Shown here piece by piece: positions 1 to 13,100 of a DNA stretch of 64,000 nt. The notes beneath the pieces were generated by a model. The model saw only the letters and a list, made by a program, of their open reading frames with translations, was not told the origin of the DNA and ran no database searches. Source of the stretch: Callipepla californica brunnescens (lineage: Eukaryota; Chordata; Aves; Galliformes; Odontophoridae); contig JALIRH010000008.1 in assembly GCA_023055505.1 (NCBI GenBank), forward strand, positions 1,984,001-2,048,000, written 5' to 3'. A program made the position numbers and the translations under genes. Within the stretch, counting starts at the first letter, position 1. Each line of letters begins with the position of its first letter.

Positions 1-2004
1 GCTGGTTTCCAGGATTAGCAGTTTTTACAGCCATAGCACAACTCCCTTGCGTCAGTCTCAGGTTCTTCCTAGAAGGATGAAAAATTTCAATCAAGATTCC
101 CTGGGATAAATGCCCACGTCTGGGCAAAAACTTACTCTGTGACCTTTTCCAGATAGATTCTCCTCTGTGCTGAGATCCAGAGCTCAGCGTTGCCAGATTG
201 CATCCCACATGGAGGCTGGGAAGGAAAGCCTGCATCACTCTGGGCTCAGGAAAATGCTGCTTAGCGGTGCTGGCTGTGGGCAGGGCTGCTCTTAGCCAGC
301 AAGCCGGAGTGCCGGGAAGCAAGGTCAGAATGTGGGAGCTCCCTGCCTCTAAATTCAGCACAAGAAACCCTAGGGGACAAGAAGTACAGCTCTGCTCATT
401 TCGGGGAATTGCGTGTCCTAAACTTTCTTATGCAACGGTATTCCTGTAGTACAGACGTACTCTTTCTCAAATCTAATGAATGCCAGACTGTATGCTGCAG
501 AACAAACAAAACCCGTGATTGGTTTTAGGAACATTCATCCTTTGGAAAAGTGTGTCTTGCTACAGTCTGCACCTCCAAATCTACATCTCTTTGTGCTGGT
601 ATAGGAGAGGGTGGGCTTATCCTAACAGGGTCTCGTGTGGGGTGGAAGGAGGCAGGCGTCTATCTGCACCTCCAACACACCTGAAACTGACACACAGCCT
701 TTGTCTGAGTGCTTTTTCACAACAAAGGAGGCAGCTGTCACTTTGCTGTTGCTTTCAGCTTTGCTGAAATGTGAGCTGCCGAGTTGTACCGATGTTCAGC
801 AAAATGATGCCTCTGTTTGTGCAGCAGCATATAAATGTGCTGCCCTTTCCAGGCAGGTGTCCCACACCTGCACTGTGGGGCTGGTGTGTTAGAGATGTGC
901 TGGTGGAGACGCCTTCTGAAATTTTAGGAGGTACTACTCCTCTTAAACAGCCAAAGTGAGCTTCCATAATCACTCCTATCTCCGATCAAAAACTTACCAA
1001 AATGAGAGGGATAGCAATACTCTTTTGACCTTTGAGGTTTAGGTCTGGACCTTTGACTATCCTATTTGGCACCGTTGATGAAGGGCAAGATCGATGCCCC
1101 TCAGGTTTGAGTTGAGTTTAAATGAAGACATGAGGAAGCGCTGCCCTGTGCTGCACTTCACTCTGTCACTGTGGAGTGCTCAACCTGAGTTTACCACAGT
1201 ATAGAAAACAGTTGTGTGGTGGTGTTCTGTTTTGTTTTTATCTAGCCCGAGGGAAATGACTGCAAGATGGCTTTATTCCTTTCGTTGCTGATGCATAGGA
1301 CAATATTTTCCTGAGCACTGTTTTCATTTCTGACAGCAGCTGGCCTATAAATCACTTTGGCATAAAAGTATTGCTAGGCATCTAACAATATGGGATGGAT
1401 GTTTGCATGTGTTTCCCCTTCCACCGCAGCCATCCCACTGGCACTCATAGTGCTTTTGCTTCTGCTCAGTGCCTCCATCCCTATGTGCTCACCTTCTCCA
1501 TTAGCAGAGCTGATGTCAGTGGCTGAACAGAAAACTTTTGAGGCCCCATTCTTTTCACAGCCCCTCTGGGCTGTTAGGTACCCTTTCTGACAGAGCTTTC
1601 CTTAAGTGCTTGCTTCAGCAGGTCATGAATGCTGCCGATCCTCAGCACTTCCATTTTGTCCTTGGTTCCCCCTGCAGTGACATCTCTTGTTTATGAGGCA
1701 AGGGGTTTTCCAAGAGGGCTTTTTCTTTAACACCCTTCTTCTCCTTCCTTGACATATCTTTAGTAAAACAGCCACATGCATACCAGTCTTTTAGACCCAA
1801 GAAGTACTGATGTGCTTCATCGTGTTGCATCTCAGGGGGTATGAACAGCTGACCTTTCTCTGCTTTGTGATTAAGTGAAGAGGGTAATGTGGTCATGGCG
1901 GTCCTGTGCTATTTTGCCATGAAGCTGTGTACTCAGGAGAGGCCTCCCACATGCTGTGGCTGGAGTAGTTTGTGGACATAATGGAGGTTGGTGGAGGTTG
2001 GTTT
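1..2004. other. Unique non-coding DNA, no gene recognised
   Basis: I see no exon with matched splice sites, no CpG island and no recognisable RNA gene here. Reading frames are short (under 90 codons), overlap on both strands and have no family resemblance. A GGAGGTTGGT-like motif repeats about three times at 1983-2018, at the junction with the following CR1 fragment. This is consistent with intron or intergenic DNA. Confidence 0.6.
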
Positions 2005-2103
2005 GTGGAGGCTGGTGGCCCTGCCTGAGGCAAGGCAGTTGGAATTTGATGATCCTTGGGGTCCCTTCCAACCCAAGCCGTTCTGTGATTGTGCGATTCC
2101 ATG
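2005..2103 (+). mobile_element. CR1 LINE fragment, 3' end
   Basis: The segment carries the hallmark CR1 3' end on the plus strand: a 'ctgcctgaggcaaggcagttggaa' type stretch, then 'gatgatccttggggtcccttccaaccc', then a degenerate tail 'ttctgtgattgtgcgattcc' corresponding to the short direct repeats that end CR1 elements. Only the 3' untranslated part is present, as expected for the strong 5' truncation typical of CR1 insertions. The left boundary is uncertain and similarity may start as early as about 1945. Confidence 0.85.
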
Positions 2104-5100
2104 AAGTAACCCACAGGACCTGTGTTAGTGGAAGGGGAAGGAGAAAGAATTTGCTTTTGGGGTGGATGTAGTAGAATTCGTAGTTCTCACTCTGAGATGT
2201 CAGAGATTTTGCAGCTCCCGTTTTTTTCCCTAATTCCTAAGCAAAAGCAAGAGTGAGAACCTGAGAGTTCAGGCAGGGTGGGACTCCTCACACACTTTCT
2301 AAGCAGTCTTTACCTAAGTTTATGGCCTGTTTAGATTTTTATACCTGTTGACCTCTAGACCTTCAGTAAATAGATGTTTAGCTAAAGATCATCTGTCTGA
2401 GCACAGCTTCATCACCAAAAAGCTTTGTAGACTGAGGGCAGAGCAGAGGGATGGAAAACCCGGGCAGACTTTGTGAAAGGCTCTGGAAAGCTTTTTGTAA
2501 CCACAGAATCCACAGAGGAAGTGCTTTTCAGGAGCTGACATCCCTTTGTTAATAAGAATGACTTCTTATTCTTGAACTCGACAAACAGCAGAAGAAGAGC
2601 TTAATTTGAATGGAGCTGATGGGGCTGGGGGAGACCCCAGGTTGGTGCTCCAGCTGCTTTGCTGAGGGAAATCATTGCAAAATCACTGTAATTTGGTGGT
2701 ACAAAATGGCATAAATCGTGTTGCTTTTTTGCTTTTTTTGTTGTTGTTGTTGGACATCATAGAAGCCTGTGGTAACAGACGGTTCTGCTTGCAGATGCCT
2801 GCAATCAAAGACAGGAGAAAAATGGGCATAGGAAGGGGAAATGCTGCTGCTGTAGCTGTGCAGCAGGGCAAAGAGCTGGGACCCCTGTGCTGTCAGCCAG
2901 CCTCGACCGCTTCCTTTCGTTCAAAGCAAACCTTGTCGCCCTCCCATTCATAGAACAGAACTATTTTCTCCATCCTAAGATGTGCCTGAAAAGAAGAAAT
3001 ACATTAGTACTATTTTTACCATCTTTTCCTGTAAATATTCTTGTTCTTTCTAAAGTTAGCAGCTCTGTAGTGCAGCAGCTCTCTGAGATGAGCCCTGCCC
3101 TCGGAACAGACAGCACTGAACCCGGGGTGGGATTGCTGACCAGATCCCCTGCTTGGGTATCAGCAGGCTGGTGGCCGTGTTTGCTTTGTGGGAGGACAGC
3201 GATGTCACTTCCAGCATGCTCAAACACCGTGTTGGTTTCAAAGAGCAAACAGAACAGCCGATGTATTGCAGGGGCATGGGGCACCCGCAGGTTTTCTTTG
3301 CAGTTCTGAGAAGTACTTCTTGGTGTTCAGTGAAACAGATATCCCAGTATCACTCGGATAAGCAATTCTCTTTTAAAACAAAGCGTTGCTTTTATTGCCC
3401 ATTAACATTTTGACATCTGTTTAATCATTTTTCCTTTTGCGATATCCGGGAACTCTCAAGATGGAATACTGAACACACAGTAAATGTACAGAGGGGAGAA
3501 AACTGTAATTTCACCTGTGTCCAATGAAAAATGAGCTTGGTTCATCCAGAAGGAGCAAACAAAAAGTCTGTAGTGACAATTGAAAGGAGTCGGCGTGCTT
3601 TCATTCCACACAAACCTTTTTATGATCGATCTGAAAAAAAAAAAAAAACCATAGCATTTACCATATGGTTCTACTTCAATGAAATGCTAGCTTATTTTAG
3701 AAGCAGCGAAAGCCGTCGAGGTGTTTGAGACATGTTTGCGTTAGTGGAGCTGGTTCTCCTCCTCTTCAGATCACAGGAGGGTTGTTGGGGTGATGTCACA
3801 GGAGTGCTGACACCGTTTGAGTCTGAGCTACGAAATAACCGTGGTGTTCTCTTGGTCCACGCACAAGGCTTTGAAGCAGAACCCTATTTAGAGCTGCAGC
3901 CAAGCCCTGTGTGTATAGCAAGGGTTACCTACCCCCAGGAAATTCCTTGAGGGAGGAAGCATAACCAGCTGACTCAGGTCTGGACGTGAGGGCTCGCGAT
4001 GGGAATTAGGATTTGGGAAGTGCAGGGAGGGTTCAAAACAGAGCATCGTGCTGCGGTGTTTTTTTCTGTTACGCTTAATAAGCTCAGAACCTAAGCTGGG
4101 AAGAAGTTCTCAGCAGAGATGTGTGATGTTTATGTCATCTCTTTTACAACTGCCTTCGTCTGCTTTTTGTTTCCTCACCGCTCCTGCTGCATCTGTCAGC
4201 CTGGGAGAGCTTACACCATCTCCTTGGCAATGCCACATACCTCTAATCTTAATGCCTATTACTGTCTGCCTCTGGGATCTCATATAGGTTTCTGTAATAC
4301 GCTGCGGAAGGTGGCCAGCAACAATCTCTCTTCTTTATACCTCTGCAGCTCTAATCCCGCAGAAGTGCTCGCTTGTAAAGATAAAGGCACATTTATCCTC
4401 CTTAATGAGGCAGCAGGTCTGGAGCTGCAGATCAGAGCTGAGTTATGTCAGCAGAACCACACAGTGACTAAAATATTATTGCTGATAAAGACCGAGTGGC
4501 ACTGGAGGAGCTCATGCACTTCACCCACCTCTGGTCTGCCCCGAGTTGCTCGACTTGCTTGCTTGTAAATTGTGTTTGGATTAACAAAGAAACCAAGAAA
4601 ATAGGCCTTTTGCCTGCACTTTATTAGAGCTCAGTGTGGGCTGGTGGTGAGAGGAGTAAGTCTTCACATCGAGGGGGAGAGGGTCATAGCTGGCCCCAGA
4701 GAGCAGTCCCAGTAAAGCAAAAAGGCGTGTGTGTATGGTTGGGGTAAACAGCTGGCATTGTTTGGAGCAGGAACGTGGCTTATTGTGAGTTCCTGCAGCT
4801 GCTGGGGCTGAGGGCTAACTGTTCCTCTGTAAAATCATTAAGAATTAAGATTTTTGCATTGTGATGGGACAAAAAAGTCAGGCTAGCCTGTGTTAAGTAA
4901 ATATCACAGACTGCAAAAAGAGCCTCAGTAGGTAAAATAAAGGTGCAAACTGAAAGTGTTTTTAAGATTACCCGTTTTTCCTATCTTTTTATCCCTCTAA
5001 CTACTAAAGTGTTTTATTTTCCCCCCTGGTGATTATCTGCTCTTGAAATTTGCTTCAGGCTTAGCACAGCTAAGAATTAAGGGGCTCAATAGGAATCAAG

Positions 5101-5480
5101 CTCCTAAAACTTCTTAGCCAAAGTCAATGAGATCTGAAGGCAGAGCCAGGCCTTTGTGCCCTTGAGCCACCGATGCTGATCCACCTGTGTCAGGTGTGTG
5201 CAGTCAGTCCGAGGTGTGCAGCTGCTGCTTGCCTGCCAGGTGGAGCTTCATCCCATCCACAGTGCACCAAAGGCTCCTTTTTATTTCTGGTTTTTATATG
5301 AACTCACCTGCACTTGCCATGCTGCTGCTAATGATGTAAACCGACACAGAGCAGAGGCAGCACTTGAGTAGCAGTATTCATTTGGTAAGCTTTGCTCACA
5401 GGAATAAAAATGGGGCCTGATTTTGTTTGGAGTGCTTTTAACTCCTGTTATCAAGCTAGCTGGAGTTGCATCTCTCTAAG
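2104..5480. other. Unique non-coding DNA with small simple repeats
   Basis: No gene is recognised. The stretch holds a T-run followed by (GTT)n at 2734-2752 and a run of 15 A at 3634-3648. The rest is mixed-composition sequence with stops in all frames. The longest frames here, about 140-150 codons at 2887-3309 and 4119-4568, have no domain resemblance and overlap other frames. Confidence 0.55.
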
Positions 5481-5562
5481 CTGATTTCACTCTCTCTTTT
5501 CTTTTCCATGCTTCCACGATGTCTTCCAACATGAACCTGCTCCACCATTTGATGCATTTTAG
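5481..5562 (+). other. Candidate cryptic exon with consensus splice donor
   Basis: A near-perfect vertebrate 5' splice site, AG|GTAAGTGT, lies at 5561-5570. A possible acceptor, 'catctctctaag', ends at 5480, which would define an 82-base exon with one open frame through it (the third). That frame encodes a short Ser/Leu/His-rich peptide that I do not recognise. The pyrimidine-rich run lies inside the proposed exon, which is atypical, and there is no partner exon in view. It could be a non-coding RNA exon, but chance is more likely. Confidence 0.12.
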
Positions 5563-6303
5563 GTAAGTGTACATACTTCAATTGCTCTGCTGTGTGTTCT
5601 TGTGTGTTTTGTGGCTTTGTTTCTTTGTTTTATTCTTCTTCTCTCCCCTTGTGTACATCATGAAGCATTCTCTGACTGTTCCTCCAGCATCAGGAAAGCT
5701 GTGTTTGGGTTCTGTCACTTTGTAGTGCTGCTGGCAGAGCTTTGATGCAGCACTCTCAGCCCCAGCCTGCACAAGATGACATGATCTTACCTAGAATTCC
5801 AGTTCTGTCATTTGTTTTCCCCCTTTTTTGACATCTACGAATTGTGAAGGATATATTGGCATCCATTGAGAGTGTTAGTACAGCCACACAGTAGAGACAG
5901 GCTAAGCAGTTGATACGGATGCAGGAACTGCCTTAGGTACCTCGGACTTAACTGCTGCAGTTGTAAACAGTGTGCAACTTTTTGATGGAATTGTTTTGAA
6001 AAGTTGGACAGCGTTTAGAAATGCTGACATACTAGGGTGGTGTTTTATATGATGCAATAGAATAGATGCTGGCTTTATGGGAGTTGCCGTGGATTTACAG
6101 TGATAGAAATGAGGCACAATTTGAACTTAAAGAATATGGTTGCACGAACTGTCTTTCCTTCATGTGTAAGAAATGTCACTTCACATGCAGTTACAGAACG
6201 GGCATAATGTGGGATCCCATCTGCTTTACAGAAGAGTAAGTACAGAGGACAGCCTACTTGTTAAGTTTGCTGTGTAGGTAGCAGATACCTTATGGAGCTG
6301 ATC
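5563..6303. other. Unique non-coding DNA
   Basis: No gene, RNA or repeat is recognised. The sequence is AT-leaning and runs directly into the 3' end of the minus-strand CR1 copy that follows. Confidence 0.55.
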
Positions 6304-7112
6304 ACAGAATGATGGAGTGGTTGGGTTGGAAGGAACATTGAAGGTCATCCAGTTCCAGCCCCCCTGTTTGTGAGCAGAGTTGTCCCCAACCAGATCATGC
6401 TGCCAGGCCACCCAGCCTGGCCTTGAGCACCTCCAGGGATAGGGCATGCATAGCTTCTCTGGGCAGCTGTGCTGGCACCTCACCACCCTTTGAGCACAGA
6501 ATTTCTTCCTAACATTTAATCTAAACCTTCCTTCCTCAGTATTCCAGATGGAGTCTCACAAAGGGCAGAGCAGAGGGGACACTACTCTTCCTCAACCATG
6601 GGCACCCCTCTTTTGATGCAGTCCAGGATACCAATGGCTTTCTGGGCTTCAGGCACACGCTATTGGCTCTCATCAAGCATTTTGTCCACCAGAACCCCCA
6701 GGTCCTTCTCCTTAGGGTTGTTCTCAATGAGTTCTCCTTCAGTCTGCACAGATATTTGGGATTGCCATGACTAAAGTGCTGCACCTTGCACTTGTTAAAT
6801 CTCATTAGATTCATTTGGGCCCACTTCTCAAGCTTGTCACGTCCCTCTGGATGGCATCTCTTCCTTCTGTTTTTCAAAATGCACTGCTCAGCTTAGCATC
6901 ATCTGCAAACTTGCTGAGGGTGCACTCAATCCCCCTATTCAAGCCATTGCTAAAGGTGTTGAAGAGCACCAAGACAGACCCCTGGGGATGCCAGTTGTCA
7001 CTGACCTCCACCCAGACATGAAACCTTTGACCACAACCCTCTGGCTGTGATTATCAAAACAATTCCTTTTCTACCAAAAAGGAATTCCCATCCTTCAGAT
7101 CCGTATTTTTTT
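6304..7112 (-). mobile_element. CR1 LINE copy, minus strand, internally deleted
   Basis: Read on the minus strand this is a 5'-truncated CR1. Its 3' end lies at about 6304 ('tcacagaatgatggagtggttgggttggaagg' is the complement of the tail and core). The 3' untranslated part and the extreme end of ORF2 run to about 6537. From there the sequence jumps directly into an upstream segment of ORF2 ('attccagatggagtctcacaaagggcagag' and onward). The intervening segment, roughly 200 bases in better copies and still present in the CR1 at 36765-37250, is missing. Many substitutions and in-frame stops mark an old copy. The 5' edge fades out around 7105-7112. Confidence 0.9.
6536..6877 (-). pseudogene. CR1 ORF2 (reverse transcriptase region) remnant
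   Basis: On the minus strand a 113-codon frame retains the conserved C-terminal part of CR1 ORF2, downstream of the reverse-transcriptase catalytic core. Signatures include 'DKLEKWAQMNLMRFNKCK', a following 'GNPKY' segment, and 'RPHLEY'-like residues at the end ('VRLHLEY'). In intact elements ORF2 encodes an endonuclease plus reverse transcriptase used for target-primed retrotransposition. Here the catalytic YADD-type region and the endonuclease are absent and the frame is broken at both ends. It is a dead fossil with no expected function. Confidence 0.85.
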
Positions 7113-10100
7113 CACTGAGATCTGTGCACAGCAAAGCTAGCCGCTTACTGTGCCGATTGCATGAGGAAAAGGCAAAGTATTCCCAAAGGGGACAGATTTC
7201 CAAACCCAAATGCTGCCTTTATGAGCAAATGGGGAGAGACCAGCTAAGAAATCCCGCCCGAGAAGCCCAGCTCCTCTGCAGCAGCTGCTGGCAGAAGCAG
7301 ATGGTGAGGCTGCCCCGGGCCGGGCTGTGGTCCCCTAGGGGGAGGCCGGGGCAGTGTGGGGAGCAGCACAGAGCTCAGCTCCAGGGGATGTGCAGCTGGC
7401 CGTGTCCTTGTGCAAGAGAAGCGGGGCACTCTGCCTCAGTGCAGCATGTGCTGGGCAGCCGAACAGGAGCTGCCCAGCAGCTGCCTGCTCAGAAACAAAT
7501 CCTTGAGCATCCCTTCTCCAAGGTGGTTGTTCCAAGCGAAAAACAGAGTTTTCGGAAGGAGGCACAGCACTGAGCACACCTGCCTTGCCGTGCTGAGAGA
7601 AACAGCAAAAGCAGAAGGGCTTTGTCTTCGCCACAGAGAGCTTGCCAACCAGGCCCCCAGCACATCACATGCACGGAAAATGTATCTGTAACCACGTACA
7701 TTTACGCAGTGCTGCTGCAGGGACTGTGCTTGCTTCAGCAAAGCTCAGTGCAGTGCCGCTTGCCATCACATCCTTTCCTACCCAAGCAGCAGCAGATTTT
7801 GCTCACTTATCACAGCCATCCAAACCCCATAGTCCCGCATTCCCCACTTACAGGTGACAAGCCTGGCTGACCTTTTGTCCTCACACCTTCTCGTAGTGTT
7901 ACGCCACCAATATTTCATGACCAGCACTTCCTTGATGGCACTCATTTTTTACCTGTTGTTCTTCGCTCTTGTAGAAGACCGCTTGGAGGCCCCATCTCAG
8001 AGGCTGGTGGTTGACAACGTGTTGGCTGCTTGTGAGCATGGGGAGAGAAGGGAGGATCCAGCACAGGCAGCTTCTGTCACCTGGTGCACCCTGCTCTGTG
8101 TTCTCATGGTGCAGGTTGCGCTAGAAGTCAGTGCCAGAGGGAAAGAAAAAAGAGCGGTGGCTTCTGTTTGTTAGGAAGAGCTGTACATTATTAGAGGAAT
8201 CTTCCTTTTAAAAGATCTGATTGCTGCTTGTTCCATGTGTGGAGCAGCTGTGAGGAGCTGTGTGCAGGACGGCGAGGGAGTGGACAAAGGGAACCAGCCG
8301 TGCCTGACCGCGTCCTGGCTCCCATAACCCCCTGCTAAGGGCTGTGCGTTGCAGACAGCAGGCAGAACATCTGGGCAGGAGACAGCTCTGAAGGGGGCTG
8401 TGCATCATTTATGCCGTAGCAGCGCTGAAAAGACTTGATTATGTTATCTCTGTGCTGTGCTAGGTTCAGAACAAACCATATAATTAATGCCTGCCTCCAC
8501 TTAAGCCTGTCATCTCATTCGTGGGGGAGACAAACAGGCAGGGGCTGGGATGAAAAGAGGCAACATGCAGACAGCAGCAGCGACTGCTTGCAGCTCAGAC
8601 CTTGCAGCTTTGCTGCACGCTCAAGTGCTTGGGGAAGCACGATCAGAGAATTAATGGGCTTAAATTTCAGCCACAGAAGGCTGGTATTAGAAAAAAAATG
8701 GTGAGCTTAGTCAGTCAGACACTGGAGTGGGTTTCTTGAGAGCGTGTGTGGGGAATTTGCTCAAAGTTTAAGGATCGGCCAGGCAAACATTTACCAAAAA
8801 GGTCTCTGTAGTGAACCTCTTGGGAGCAGGGTCTCTTCAGGCCTCCGAGGACTCTCCAAGCTCTCCTCCCAACTTCTGCTGTACATCTTTTTCCCCAGCC
8901 ACTTCCATCAGTGCAGAAAGACAAAATGTACTCCCGAGAGTCGAAACAGCATCTCTCTGTAACCCAGTCTTTCCAGGTTCGGAGGCAAAGCTGTGTCCCC
9001 TGTGAGCTTGGCTGCTCTGGTGACCAGAATCCATCTCTTCTCTAATTTTGCAGGGCAGGAGGCAGTGCCAAACATTTACTTTGAACAGAACATATTTCCA
9101 TAGGCTCAAAGACTCCCTGGTGAAGTAAAAGAAGGATTATCGTTATGAAGGTGTTACCTCATCATTAAAACCCCCTCACTGCATTTCCCTGCTGTGGCCT
9201 GGTTCCTTCTGTGAGTGACTGACACTTCCCCAGGCTGATGGAGGGGGGGAAGACAACTGAGATTTGGTGATATCTATTTCCCTGCGAGTGTTACACACAC
9301 AGTGAGATAAACATTTTGCTTTGCAATTAGGGGGTGTACTCTAATTTGCAGCAATTTTTGCTCTATTAATAACCCATTAGTTGCCTGTAGCACATACATC
9401 AGCAGAAATTTTGAACTTTCACTGTTTCCTGTGAACCAAAATAAATGATGGCAAGAGGGATGGGAATGGAAGCTTTAGAAAAGTAAACTCTGTCCCCTAC
9501 ATCCCAGGAAGCAGCCCTGCATGTCACAGCCTTGTGTAGCTGCAGATCTGATGGCCCCTAAGCCCACATGCTCTTAAATACCTTGCCTGTGCAGAAAAGA
9601 GGCAAAGATTACAATAGCTGTGCTGCGAGTTGCACTGTCATTGTGGGCCATTAGTCTCTGCCTGGCTTGGAGCCTTCCAGGTGAGCTCCCTGCCACAGCT
9701 GTAGGTGCATTGCTGCATGGCAGGATCCGGGCCTGGGTTGTGCTCCTGGTGAGCAGAGCAAGAACAGGGGCCATTGAAGTGTGTATCCACCTGTGGACAT
9801 TCAACAACCCGTGGCTGATCAAGATGAGCTATTGAGTGGGACTTGCACGTTGAGACTGTGTCTGATCCAAGCACACAGGAAGATCTCCTTTACCTGAAGT
9901 TGTGTGGCTGTATCAGCTCTGCCCAGGCTGCTGATGGGCAGCAGCTCGGTCCTGCTGGAGGGCCCACTGCTGAGCACTGTGGAGTGGGCTGTGCTGGAAT
10001 TGAAGAGGCAGCCCAGGGCACCTTGTAGTCCTTACATGGGTTCTCTTATCTGATGGCACTGCTGTCTGTCTGCCTATAGACAGTTCACTGAGAATTTTGG

Positions 10101-13100
10101 TGATGTTAGCTCGCAGGTTTCTGCAGAACGTTATCTGATCGTTGATGGAATGCAGGCTTTCCCAGCAGTCTCCATTTGGACAACAAACAGAGACAAGTCA
10201 GCGTGCTTCCCAGGACACTGCCGGGCCTGCACAGCCTCTCTGGCTTTCCTACCACACGTGCCTGCGCTGGGAAATGCGGTTAAACAGACCAAGGATGGAA
10301 TTCCTGCAGGGGCTGAGCTGGATATCCACATGTGGAACGGGCAGGTCAGGGCAGGGGGAAGCTGTCTGCAGCCTGGTGAGATTGATCAGGGCACTAAGAG
10401 TTAATCAAAGGGGGTGTAGTAGTTGGAGCAGATCCAAACAAAGATCCGGGCCAATAACACTTTTTGGTAGCTTTCTTTTTGTTTTAATATTGTTGCTGTC
10501 TTTTAGTTCTCCTTTATGATTTTCCTTTTTTTTTTTTCCCTCATGATTTTAGGGGAAAGAGTTGAAACAGTATTTCTTCCATTTCTGCTGCTTCAATACC
10601 AGAACTGTCCTTCCTATACTCTCATGTCATGTGTTTGTGGGGCTTTTTTTCTGCAGACAGACAGCCTGAGTGCTTGAGCCAGGTCCAAACGTAAAATCAA
10701 TGAAAGCTCACTGCTGTACATGTCACTGTATTAGAGTTCAGTGAGAGAATCTAGGGGCCAGGAGCTTGCACCTTGCCTGTTATCAGGCAGCCAGCATGCT
10801 CCTTGGGTTTAGAGCAGTACCTCACAGCACAAAAGGCAAAGTGATGTTCTGCCAGTGCTAAGCTGCAGCGGAATTAGCTTTGCCTTAAAATGTCAGTGTT
10901 TTACCAATCAAGCCACAATACTATCCTTTCTTCTTTCCATCTGGAAATCAAACAGACCAGACTTTGGAAATCTCTTCTGTAGCGATTTGACTCGTTGAGA
11001 CAGGATATCTAAACAGATCATTCGTTAATTATTGTTCTTATGTGCATGTGTGATGCCCCTTGACAGTTCCTTAGGGTTGTTGAGTCGTTGGGGTTTTTTT
11101 CTCTTTCAGCTTTCCAGTTCCTTTTCAGAAAAGTAATGTAAAAGAGAGACTTGCCCATGTTTGGATTTATTTCCATCCCTTAATTCCACATACTTTATTA
11201 CTGAGTCATGTATCTCTCCTAAGAGATGAATTTTGAAGGTTGTGAACTTTGCAGCTTACTGGGAAATCCTCTTCCCCAGCCAGCAGAGCCAGGATTTATT
11301 ATCTTTCCCACAGTTGTTTTTTTTTTTTTTTTTCAAGAAAGAGAAAATATATTCTGTGGGGAAACTGGTTCTGGGTGGTGAGAATAGCAAGCTTAAGAAA
11401 TTAAAACATCCATAGAAGGCACTGCAGGAGCGAGGCTGAACTGGAGATGAAGTAGTCTTCTGTTTCTCTTCTAAATTCCCCAAATGCAAACGGAGCTGTT
11501 TACCCAAGGAGATCTCTGCTTTTGGAGTCTGATTTTTGACATTTGGGGCATTCTTCCCAAGAATTAGGCCAGAAACACCAGCTGCAGGAGCATACACTGC
11601 CCAAGGCGTTCCCCATGAGCAGCTCTCAGATACCTGCTGCCCCGGCTTCAGCTCTGGGTGATGACATGGTGCCTGGAAAATGGAGCATGAAGGATGAATG
11701 TCAAAGACACAACAGAAGTTGAATAAGTAGGGTGGGGGGAGGTGGGTTTTTATGACACCATCTGCTTCCGTGATCTGGAGTTGCAAAGTAAAATCATGGC
11801 TCCAGTGCTCTGCTATAGGTTAACAAAAGCCTTTAAGTAGGGTAGCTAATGGGTCAAATGTATCTTCGCTTGTAAGGTTAAGACCCACAAGTCATCGTTT
11901 GTAAGAAGGTGGGGGGTGGATTGGTCACTGGAGAGGAAAGACATTAAATTAAATGTGGTGAAGGAGCCACATGGGACCCCTTAATAGTTTCTGAGTATTA
12001 TTTTTCTTAATGAAATGCAAGTTAATGCAATCCCACCCTCCTGGCCTGCCAAACATCAACTCTGGCCTTTTGAAGGTTGTCATGTTGCTACTGCCTTATA
12101 AATGATTCCGTGCACCTTCCTCTCTCCGCTGCCTTCTTGTCACTTCCAGCCCCTGGTTTTTGACGTAAACAAGGGATTATGTCAGTGGGAAGCTGGGACT
12201 GTCAGGCCCTTCAGTTTTGCTTCTCACCTCGTTGCTTTCTTACAACAAAAAGTAAGATACGTTTAAGGGGGGGGTTGTACAGAGACCCAGTGGTGCAGTA
12301 AAAAACAGGCAGCAAAAGTGGGGAGAAAACAAGTGTGGAATATGAAATATGGATGGGGATCTGTGCCTCTGGAGTTCAGATAGACAGTGCTGTGCAAGGT
12401 GGACCCAGAAGCCAAAAGCCACCTCAGTTTTTACACTGCTACTCCTCATTGCTCCTGGATGGAGTGCCGTGCACTTTCTCCTGTAACAGCTCTCTGCCGG
12501 TGTCTGTTAGGATGGAGTATTCCTTTGCTGTCCCCTGGAAGGTGTGGTCCTTCTCTCCTTCTAGCTGTTCTGTGCATGAGATGCCATTTTTCCTATTCTG
12601 ACTTCAGTGCTCTTCAGTCCTAGAAAAAAACTGTCCAGGAGAGCTGTGCACACAGCTCATCCCCAGCCCGCTGCCCATCTGGGCACGCAGTAATGCTTGG
12701 TTTGATGCTCCTGGGTCTCACTGCCATTTAACTGTCCAAAAAAGATCTTCCTGCAAGTTTATTTTTCCTGGGAGACGGAGTGTGTTACCACCATGGTTTG
12801 TTGGGAAGGAGGTGCAGAACTGGAACGGCTCATCAAATCTCTGCAGTGCTGAGGTGGATGGGTTTTTCCTTTGCCTATACTTTGATTTCACTAAATGATG
12901 ATTGTTTTGAAGTGAAGTTGTTTCCATTCTGTTTGACAGTTTCTTAGGAATGAGAAGATTTCGGCTTCCTTTTTCGAAGTATCAAATCATGCTGCTGAAA
13001 TAGGAGCTGTGCTTAGTAGGAGCATGAGGGCAGCTGGTTGGAAGTGATAAGCGACAGGAAAAGAAGAGTAAAGGTGACAACACAGTCCAAAAGATTTTCC

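Noticed and set aside
1606..1625. U6 snRNA-like start 'gtgcttgcttcagcag' (also near 7727)
   Set aside because: Similarity to the U6 5' end stops after about 15 bases; the internal stem and the 'acagagaagattagcat' core are absent.
7331..7350. CTCF-like word 'cccctagggggaggc'
   Set aside because: It matches only part of the core CTCF motif with mismatches at important positions; GC-rich context makes chance matches likely.
11256..11786. 176-codon minus-strand frame
   Set aside because: Part of it is the Lys-rich translation of the T17 tract, and the rest is not family-like.
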